Shown in pieces: positions 55,276-64,000 of a stretch of 64,000 nucleotides of DNA. Position 1 is the stretch's first letter. Each line of letters starts with the position of its first letter. Origin of the DNA: Augochlora pura (Eukaryota > Arthropoda > Insecta > Hymenoptera > Halictidae); NCBI RefSeq assembly GCF_028453695.1, contig NC_135774.1, positions 27,218,001 through 27,282,000 on the forward strand, read 5' to 3'. The position numbers and the translations under genes were made by a program. The notes under the pieces were generated by a model, which saw nothing but the letters and a program-made list of their open reading frames with translations, was not told the origin of the DNA and did not search any database.

Positions 55276-55287
55276 AGGGGGGGGGGG
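55276..55287. repeat. poly-G run
   Basis: About a dozen consecutive G. Confidence 0.85.
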
Positions 55288-56737
55288 GGCGATATCGGCG
55301 TCGCGAAAAACTGCACGCGCTCGATGGGGCTTTCTTGTGTCCCTCGCATTAGAGTCCTGACAAGCTTGACGATCGTACACGACGTGGATCTCTCTCTCTC
55401 GATCACCCTCCGCCGATCCACCCGGGAAACACGAGACGAGAGGGGAGGTGGAGGAGGAGGGAGGGAGGGAACAAGTGGAATACTCGACGACGAGTTGAAG
55501 GGGCCGGCGTGCTTCGGCTTCGATTAAATTGACTCGCGCCTGGCGGACCCAGGAATTTGATTGTGCTCGAGGAATCATCCGCGCCACTCTATGGTAGCAG
55601 CAGAAGATTGTTTCGAACACTTGGACACCGGCTGAACGCATAGCGATTGAGAAGAACTGCATTAACTGCAACTCTTTTTAGTTTAATCTGAAGAAGCTTG
55701 GAGTTCGAGTGATCAAAGAATTTTATTTTTGATGAAAAGATCTCAGTTACCCCTGATACGATAAACCTTTCATTTAAATAAAACAGTTGTTCCGCTCGCA
55801 ATTAATTATTGATGAAAGTGTCCATTACATGTAATAAATATTAATATTTGAAATATCCTCAAGAACCAATGAACGTTTAGTTTACACACGTAACGACCAT
55901 GCAAGAGTCATTAATAATTTATAAAGCGCCGTAGGATTAATGAAGAATTACCTATTACAAAAACAAACTGCAACAAGCACATCTTCCGGCCCGGAGAACA
56001 TTTCGTTCTTAGCTCGGTTAAAATCATTTTCTAATACATTCTACAAGGTACTTAAAAAATTCCTGAACAACGTATTACCTCAATACCGTATTAAAATGGT
56101 GGTGAAAAACAGTAGACCGAGTCAGGATGGCGGTGAAGACCGTAGGCAACGTTTCGCGGATGCGATGAATTTAAAGTGCAGGAAGCCGGTGTCAATGGTT
56201 AATTGGGAAAAGTATAATAATTCATCGATCGACGGTTCTAATAACATTCGAAAACGACGGCGGAACGCGGCAAGTATTCCGCGTGGCGTAAAACAAGCGT
56301 AGAAAAAGCTGTGGAGTATCCTCGTCGTTATTATATCCGAGGCAGAATGTTGCGCAACTCGGTCTCGTAAATCCATTTTTACGGGTCTAGCATAATTCCG
56401 CGGCGCTTCGGTTAAACAGTTCGAAATACCAGGCCAATGTTTATGTCGTTGGTAAATCAACGAGCGAGATAGCCACCGCGCGCAGCGGTGGTTAGCAGCA
56501 GCCTCGTTAAAACGCGGCTTCTCGTCGAAATTCGTTCGACGCGATAACTGCGCGCTGTTTTCTCGCGGTCTCCCTGCGCGCAACCCTAAGGCCGCGTTAT
56601 CGGTAGACGCTCCGCGGTCCGCGAGGAACCCGTTTAATCGCGCTCGCCCGGCGCTGCCGCGCGCGCGTGCATAATATCGCCGGGTTTCTGGCATTTTACT
56701 TCCGCGTGTTGCAAGCACACGGTCCTATCGGAACCCC

Positions 56738-56788
56738 GTGGCGTCCTCCGTGGCGTCCCGATGGCGTCTCGATGGCGTCCCGATGGCG
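56738..56788. repeat. 12-bp GC-rich tandem repeat
   Basis: GGCGTCCCGATG and near copies repeated four to five times. Confidence 0.8.
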
Positions 56789-57700
56789 GGCCCCCGGCCG
56801 AAGCCCGCCGCCCTTGTGCCCGCCACGAGAAACCGGCCCTCTATCCGTTTAATGTTCACCGTCCGTCGGCCAATGTTGCCGATTTTTTTCTAATTACCGA
56901 CCGTGTAGCTTTCTTCCTCGATAGCTCCATTCGATTCGATCGAGTTCCCTCGAAACATAAATCCCCCCGGTATCATGGGAGGAACATTATAGGGGATCGC
57001 ATGTTGCGGGCTCTCTGCATAATGTAATGGCAGGCTATCTCTTCCAGCCTTTCTTTATTCTTTGGGCACTTGCCTGATCACTGTCCGCGGCTCTCTGTCT
57101 TTCCGTAACCTACGCGAATATACTAAGGGACGTCTGTGCTATTTAATTAAACGCCGCCGTGGATCATTGTTGCTCATTCTGGTCGTAGGAGTCTGGCAAA
57201 AGTAATTATGGCTTCCTTTCTCGCGAACATTGTTCTACGGCAAGAATTTCAATTTTTCTTCTAGGTCGTCTGATTATAAACTACACTCTTCTAGCTCTAA
57301 TTCGTGGTATCAAATGTTAAAAAATTCCCACGAGGATATATTTTAAAATCGATATTGAGAGAAGTGTTTTTCATCATTCTTTTTGCTCCTCTTTAATTGT
57401 CTCATGAAAAATTTAATTATAAAAATCAATTGAGCATAGTTTTTTTAAATAATGTATCACAATTATGTTATGAACAAACATGTGCCTTATTTGTACTATT
57501 AATAAAGTGCTTCATAATTGCGTTATAAAAAAATTGCACTATAATTACACTGTCAACACTTTTGACTCATCCAAAGTCACGTCACTGGTCCAGATGACAG
57601 AATTATGTAAAATTTAATTCCTTTAAATTAATTCCTCCACTAGACCATTATAATTTTATAATTCTATGAAGATTCAAAAAAGGTAAGAATGTTGATAAAT

Positions 57701-57820
57701 TAATGCTACCTAATCTTACTTCCCAATTTTAATTAAATTGAACAATATCTGACATAACCTGACAAAATAATGTCACCTAACCTTACTTCCCAATTTTAAT
57801 CAAATTGAACAAAAGCTGCA
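57701..57820. repeat. 67-bp direct duplication
   Basis: Two copies of CCTAATCTTACTTCCCAATT-type sequence followed by TTAATTAAATTGAACAA, 67 bp apart. Confidence 0.85.
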
Positions 57821-58539
57821 ATAGCAAACTCTTCCAAAATATTGTCCGTGCATTCCTTACGTCTCCCATTGTAAAACAATTCCACGAACAATTCGCAGAA
57901 CGATCCACAGACCGGCCACGATTCTCATGACATTTAAATCAGAGCAAATCGATTCGCCGTCGAGCACGGGCGACTTAATCGTTTCTTTGAACCCTTTTTT
58001 TCCCCGGCACCGTTTTCTCCCTGGTCAAACGAGCGTTACGGCGTTACGCGGGTCGTTACTCAATCTTTTCGCGTTTTCTTTTCCTCTCGGCGGCGACAGC
58101 CTTGACGGGAACCGCGCGAGGGAGGGAGGGAGGCCCCGGCGAGTTGCGTCAAACTACGGACGACGACGTAGGCGACGGACGCGGAACCACGGAGACCTGT
58201 TACTCGGATGCCGTTCGCGCTCGTAGAAGACTCTCTGGAATTCGCAGATTCATCGGGCACGATAACAGGAACGAGCCGAGCGTTTCCGGTATCGTCCTTA
58301 CTCCCACGCGTTTCCATGCGGAGTGGGGGGGAGGTCGCCGTAGAACCGGCCGCGTTTCATCCCGCCGATATCAAATTCTATTCTTCCGAGCCGCGGAACG
58401 CGTACGCGAACTGATATATATTTCGAGGAATCCGCGCGGTATGCGGCCGATCGCGAGAAGTAGACCGTGGACTTCGTGCATCGGAGACGCGGGGTAACTT
58501 CCGACTAAATACTTCGACGCAGTCTTGTTCTTATTCCGC

Positions 58540-59160
58540 AGGAAAGTTTCGAGACACCTCGTTTCGGCGCGGGACAAGTGTGCCAATTAGCGCGCCACCC
58601 CCTCGTTACTGTGGCAGGAATTTTTATTATATTTAAAATCAATGTCAAATTTCATATGGAATTTTGAGTATTTGAAGAATTTGGTTTTTGATCGAAAGAT
58701 ATCTTTGCTTCCTCAATATAGTAATCCTCAATAGTAAATCTCAGTAGTAATTCTCAGTAATAATTAATTTTCTAATAAGAAGTGGTGCAGAAAATATTAC
58801 GCGTAATAAATATTAATGCTTGAACAATAAACAAGAACTGAGAGATTCTTCGATTCAGAGCAGGGTAAGTGTGTCAATTATTGCGCCACCCCCTAATTAC
58901 TGAGAACAGGCAGTAATTTTACTTATATTTAAAGGAAATTAAAATGAGACAGTCGTTCTACTTTCAATCAATTATTTAATAACGTTGGTAAGATCTCTAT
59001 TAATGTTTTCTAATAGGAAGTGGTGCAGAAAATATTACACGCAATAAATATTAATGCTTGAAAAATAAACAAGAACTAAGAGACTCCTCGATTCGGAATA
59101 GGGTAAGTGTGTCAATTACTGCGCCACCCCTAGTTACTTTGCTCTCAAAATAAATTTACT
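58540..59160. repeat. 236-291-bp tandem repeat, three copies
   Basis: AAGTGTGTCAATTATTGCGC and near copies at 58577, 58868 and 59104, each followed by CACCCCCT..GTTACT. The last two copies also share GAAGTGGTGCAGAAAATATT and AATAAATATTAATGCTTGAA upstream. A weaker relative of the latter block lies at 55806-55870. Confidence 0.85.
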
Positions 59161-60084
59161 TACATCTAAAACCAACAATATTAAATTTAATATTATAGTA
59201 AATACCGAATTTTTTTAAATAAAATTTAATTTCTAATTATCACAGTCATATCGAAATTCTAACTTAGTAAATCCTATAAAATGCGAAAATTAATTTCAAA
59301 AATTTCTAAAGTTACTGTAATCACTATAATCTCGTTAAAAAGCTGAAAAAGTTAAAAACAAAGTTAAAATAACCACAAAAACGTTTTCCAAGATAAAACA
59401 TTATCTCAGACTCTTCACCTCAACCATTTCCAAAAATGATTTACGATGCCCAAAATCATGTTGCACAGTCAACCGCGTCCCCGTGTACATCACTCTTGTG
59501 CAACGCCTCAGAGTTCCCTGCGCGTTACACATTTTGGCAGACCTCTAAAAATTCCCGAGTAAATCTTAGTCAGACGATGACGAACGGGTCGAGTAGATTA
59601 TAAACGTGGACGTGCCCGTGCGTTATCGGTGCGACGAAATCGCTGTAGCGGGATAACGCCGAAAAATAATGACATCGGGAATCGCTTAATCGAAGCGGCC
59701 AATGCCGTTAAACGATCGAGAGGAAGGCTCTTGCCTCGGCGATACATGCTCGCAACGGCGCCTTTGAGCCGACACGAAACAAGCTGACGACTCTTTTCCA
59801 TGCGTCATCGCGCTGCCTACCAACGGGGCGCGCGCGCGCGAGCAGCCAGCCAAGCCAGCCCAGCTCGGCCGGCTAGAAGATTGAAGCGCGACTGCGTTCC
59901 TTTGTGAACCAATTGCGATCGACTGGCAGCGATTATAACAGTAAAACGATGAATCGCTCTGCGCGCTGCAGCGCCGGGGCCGGCTCAGCGATCGTGAAAT
60001 GAGGATGTATCTTTACCGCGAATCGGAAGCGTTCCGAAAACGCGACAGCAACTCGAGCTTCCCTACACTACTCTTATTTCCTTC

Positions 60085-60363
60085 CTAACCCCTTCAAGTA
60101 CCATTTTCTTTACAATTGCCACGATTAGAATTTTTTCGATTTTTAGAATCTTTTCTTAGAAGAAGGAAAATGAATTTTATATTTATCGCGTTCTTGCATC
60201 CAGTTGAATGTTTAAATATCGGTGACGAGAGAATAAAATTTAATTAAAAAATCTGCTTAAAGGAACGAATGAACATTCGTACCTAACAGCTTATTATTAT
60301 TATTATTATATATATTAAAGCTCCATTACGAGTCTGACTCGTTAAAGTACGGCGAAGCGTTAA
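60085..60363 (+). mobile_element. TTAA element, family C (about 279 bp)
   Basis: Left end CTAACCCCTTCAAGTACCAT (TTAA mutated to CTAA); right end AAGTACGGCGAAGCGTTAA. Subterminal palindrome CGAGTCTGACTCG at 60329-60341, shared with family A. Confidence 0.7.
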
Positions 60364-61347
60364 AACGTAATTCGACGCGTCAACACCGTTGCGAAAAATT
60401 TTGGACAAGCATCGATCCAGATAATTTTCTTTCCTCGTCAAATCGCCTCTCGAACGCGCCCGCGACTATCTTATCGGGGCGTTTGGTCACTCGAATCGAG
60501 ACTCTGTGTAAATACGGTGTAAAGAACTGCAACGAATTCGGAATGCGGCTCAACACCGAGACGACGTTGATCTGATTTCTATGGTACGGTAATCAGCCGT
60601 TATTTGTAATCGTAATTATAATTAACGGGCCCACGACTCACCGAATACGTACATACGGCGAGCGCTGATTTTTGATCAGATTAATCTTTCATTTAATTCA
60701 TTCTCGCGTTCTTACGCGCTCGGAACAATCCTCTGCTTTACAAATGAAAAGAATAGTTGATCCGAGGCATTTAGAGTACGTAAGGAGGCGAGGAATCGAG
60801 AGCACTGGTAGAAAAAAAATCATCGTATGTTTAAAAATGTGAAGTATTAAACTGTAACAATATTCGATGCGTCGATCAGAACATTTTACAATTTAAATAT
60901 ATTTAATTCCTAAACTATTTCACTTCCCCTTTTACCATTGACTTCCTACGGCGGTATAATATTTTTTATTTTTATAATTATTATACCACAAGTTAATTTA
61001 TTCATCCACGTTCATAAATATGTGAAGAAACGTTAGAAATCAGAGAAAGTACTTTATTCTGGAATATAGACTATCGATCGATTCGAATGGCGGGCAACGA
61101 GATCGAAAGCGGCGACGAGCGTGAAAACGCGTTTCACCGCTCGGCGGAACAAAAGGGGGCTGAATCAATTTTCTATGCGATTAGAATTTCGCGATTGTTA
61201 CGCCGGTTTCGCGGAACCGAAGATCGCGGGGTCGACCGAGGGAATTATCGGCGTTCGGAACCGTTCGCCGCGCGCATTATCGTCCGCGAACGATAACCCC
61301 ATGAACGAAGTAAACGTGGTGCTGCTTTTCACTTCCTGCAAAAGCTC

Positions 61348-61370
61348 TCTTTCTCTCTCTCTCTCTCTTT
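61348..61370. repeat. (CT)n microsatellite
   Basis: TCTCTCTCTCTCTCTTTTCT-type run. Confidence 0.85.
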
Positions 61371-62299
61371 TCTTCTCTGAAACAGCTCTTCCTCTTATTG
61401 CCTTTGTTCCTTTCCGTATTTTTGCTTAACGAAGTGTATCAATGAATTAATCCGACTCGGTAGTATTCTTCGTCGGTGTTAGATATATTCCTGGTCGATG
61501 TGAAATGCATTCCTGGTCAGCGTAAATTGTGCCAGCAAATTAATCCTCGCCGGTGCTCCGAATCAGCTCAGGAAGGTTGTTAACCCTCTCTATGGGCCCA
61601 TGCAGCTTTCAGTTTACATAGTAACGTATCGACAGTAATAATGTCTACAGACAGATATTTAAGAAATAAATTCTTCTTCTGCGCGCACGAGGCGTCGATT
61701 GCCAGGACGAAAGGAAATTCGTAGTAAACGGACGAGTGCTCATTCGCGCTTCGTTCGCCGGGTTGTTCAACTTGCTCGTTGAACGTGGTTTCGTCGCGGA
61801 ATACTGGGCGTGGTGTGTCCCGTGGTTCGAACATGCTCGTAAACGCATCATCCGTGTGATCTCTGTCCCTCGTGGATGCCAAACGTGCCGGAACTAACGG
61901 AGCTCCGGTGACCTATCGCTCTTCCGATCTTTCTAACGAACGGGCTCGGAAAATAGGGCAGAAACAATGTTGATGATCGACTCGACGCATAAATTGCCTT
62001 TAGATTAAATTGCACTCTCATTTATTTCTTCTTAAAGATTAAGATTGAGTGAAAATGTGGTTAATATTAAACGCAGCGAGGTCTAAAAGTGTGTTTCATG
62101 TGTTGCATTCTGCAGATTATCAAATTGGATTTATTTGTATTTCTCTCAATTTTTATAATGTCTTGAGCTCCATTAAAGAAATGTATTCTACAATTTTTAA
62201 TAGAAGTAACTTCAGTATATTTAATTTATGAATTTATAAATTTAGTATATTTAAAATAAATAATGTGGAAATGGTTATTTGATCTGCAGTACTCAAGTC

Positions 62300-62464
62300 A
62301 TCGTACTCAAAGCCATTGCACTTTTATGCATGCGAAATTGATCTTGTGACTCATGCCAACAGTTTCGCTATCTAAACATTTTTAAATCGAAACTATATTA
62401 GTCTGCAAATTATCTTCGACGTGGTAGAACAATTTTAGTCGTGCTTTAGAGTGTAAAGAGTTAA
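62300..62464 (+). mobile_element. TTAA element, family B-like right part
   Basis: Contains TTGCACTTTTATGCATGCGA and ends TAGAGTGTAAAGAGTTAA, parallel to other B right ends. Left end not found. Confidence 0.4.
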
Positions 62465-63753
62465 AACCAAGATACAACTATATACTCTGGTCTCGAAACA
62501 TTATTTTCATAGTCATACCGTAAGACTGCTGTGGATGCAAACTTTTAAGTTTTCAGTGTCTACATGTATCTTTCTTTGACATAATCTTGCCATATCCTTG
62601 TCACAATCTTGACATAATCATAACATATCGTTGTCATAATCTTAACACAATCTTGATATATGCTCGATTTAATCTTGACACAAGCTCCGCCAAAGTTCCA
62701 AATGCTTAATTAAAAACTCCTCTCTCAATCTCCCGCTGTCATAACTCTGCCATCGCGGGCAGGGTTTCCATCGTCCGCTCGGCTCGCGCGTGTCCGCGCG
62801 AAATTTTCCTCTAAACCGTTGAAGTTTCCCGGGCTCCGTTTTCGTTGTTTTTGCCAATGATCGGTCGACGGAGCAGCGAGCACGCGTGCATACGTATGCG
62901 CAACGGATTCCTCGGCGTTCGCGCGCTCGCCGCGGTTCGGAATCGAGCGGCCGTGAACGAGGCAACGATCTCTCTCGGTGGCTGGTGAATCGAGCCGAGG
63001 AATGCGAGTCGCTCGATTCAAGAGTGTCCATAGAAAAAAAAAGAAATTATCCGCCCCACCCTGCCCTGCTGCTCCACCGCGGAATGCAATTAGGGAGCTG
63101 AAAAGCGGCTTTGTCAACGAACACTCGAACCGTCTTTCCCGGTCGGATCGGTCCGAGATCGGAAGCGAAACAGGATCCCTTTTGTTCGACGGACTTTCCA
63201 GAATTCGACAGCTCCCTCGCGAGCCATGCTCCCTAAAGGGCCACGCTCCCGGTACCCTAATTCCAACACCCCGAGGTTATCCCGGTTGCGCTCTTCGAAC
63301 CGCATTCGGCCACCGTCGGCTCACGCTCGAAATATTCCACTGACTCGCGGCCATTCATTAAGCGCCGTTTACTTACGCTCCGCGATTCCGCGCGCTCCAC
63401 GTTTCCCGCGTTTCCTCGAAGACACGCGGGACGAAGCCACTGCTAATTGCCAAATGTACCGCGCGCCGCTATCAACGCCGGTTCACGGGAACGGTGATCG
63501 ACTGACGGCGCCGCTGCACTTTCTATAGCCGCCTAATCCGACGATCTTATCGGCCCGTTTCCGGGATGACGAGGAGATACGAGTGGTCGGGCGATAAGCG
63601 CCGAGCTGGTTTTAATGGTAGCTGTTGAAACACGGCTCTCCGCTAATTATATCGTTAGCTCTATGTACCGCGGAATTGCTACAATGGAACCCGCGCTCCT
63701 GCGGCAGTAGCAAAAATGAAGTACCGTCTCCTTCTTCTTTTAATTAACTGACT

Positions 63754-64000
63754 TTACACTTTGCAGTCGACTGGTGACTCCGTTGCACTACTAAAATTAT
63801 TACAGCACGTATCAAAATAATTTTTATATTTATATTATATTCATTCTAAATTAGATTACAAAAATGATTAAAAGTACAACTGTTGTTGCTTGGGATACAA
63901 GATTCAATTTTATATGCATAGAACACAAATTGTCATGTAAAATGGAATTACTGTATGTGAAAAAAGTTATTTTAGAATTACAGTTAAAATCGAGTGCAAA
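63754..64000 (+). mobile_element. TTAA element, family B, cut by the window end
   Basis: Left end TTACACTTTGCAGTCGACTG (TTAA mutated to TTAC) as in the 2442 copy; the final bases GTTAAAATCGAGTGCAAA match the start of the B right terminus, so GGGTTAA is expected just outside the window. Confidence 0.65.

Larger units (their letters stand above)
50495..64000. other. gene-free stretch rich in TTAA elements and tandem repeats
   Basis: No supported coding region. It holds TTAA elements at 50880, 52240, 52891, 53864, 60085, 62300 and 63754, a CT run (51719-51740), a G run (55276-55287), a 12-bp GC-rich repeat (56738-56785), a 67-bp duplication (57701-57820), a 236-291-bp tandem repeat (58540-59160) and a (CT)n run at 61348-61369. 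Confidence 0.45.

Noticed and set aside
63366..63435. Possible minus-strand exon with donor GTAAGT
   Set aside because: Acceptor and donor look acceptable and two frames are open, but the exon is only about 60 nt in GC-rich DNA and cannot be tied to any gene.
1..64000. CRISPR arrays, bacterial operons or rRNA genes
   Set aside because: None seen. Repeats are microsatellites, satellites or transposon ends, and the coding pattern is eukaryotic.

Overview
The window looks like nuclear DNA of an insect, most likely an aculeate hymenopteran (a bee is my best guess). The grounds are short coding exons separated by kilobase introns with GT-AG splice sites, CpG-rich patches alternating with AT-rich intergenic DNA, long (CT)n/(GA)n microsatellites, degenerate Tc1/mariner copies, and a nuclear insert of mitochondrial DNA whose reading frame is open only under the invertebrate mitochondrial code. 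There is no prokaryotic gene organisation. Most long open frames in the window are chance products of GC-rich DNA, and I left them out.

Region 1-23,300 (minus strand): one multi-exon gene, read from high to low coordinates. I joined 13 coding exons by matching splice sites and codon phase: 23270-23076, 21547-21437, 20062-19973, 19510-19424, 17543-17445, 14273-14205, 12278-12180, 9468-9234, 7315-7244, 5773-5611, 4063-3954, 2003-1828 and 509-293. They give 1,723 nt (574 codons plus one base) with no phase conflict. The last donor (just below 293) points to further 3' exons beyond the left edge. The product has a lysine-rich disordered N-terminus, short repeated motifs of the form V-x-[VI]-K-x-L, a single complete LIM domain of the EPLIN (LIMA1)/XIRP2 type, and a charged tail with repeated [IV]-[KR]-x-R-[FWL] motifs. 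It is probably an actin-associated cytoskeletal scaffold. A five-codon ATG exon at 32108-32094 fits as the start, but is tentative. Eight internal exons are phase-symmetric, so splicing could remove them without breaking the frame.

Region 23,300-38,000: a long 5' intron or upstream DNA, with GC-rich patches at 29-31.2 kb and 32.1-32.6 kb, a 57-bp tandem repeat, a Tc3-like MITE, and several short elements bounded by TTAA. A 100-N assembly gap lies at 37921-38020.

Region 38,000-38,700: a CTCACT-type microsatellite interrupted by a nuclear mitochondrial segment carrying the 3' end of cox3 and a tRNA-Gly-like sequence.

Region 38,700-64,000: no convincing gene. It holds tandem repeats (about 120 bp at 42.2-42.7 kb; about 240-290 bp at 58.5-59.2 kb), a deleted Tc3-like transposon (45.94-46.49 kb), a deleted mariner-like transposon with both terminal repeats (49.64-50.49 kb), and more TTAA-bounded elements.

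The most distinctive signal is a dispersed set of about 18 short elements with TTAA at their ends and TTAACCC(C/T)TTGC-like terminal repeats. Several share a subterminal palindrome, CGAGTCTGACTCG, and some are nested in each other. They look like non-autonomous piggyBac-type MITEs. A second signal is an apparent tandem duplication of exons in the LIM-protein gene, with the intron at the same place in each motif copy.
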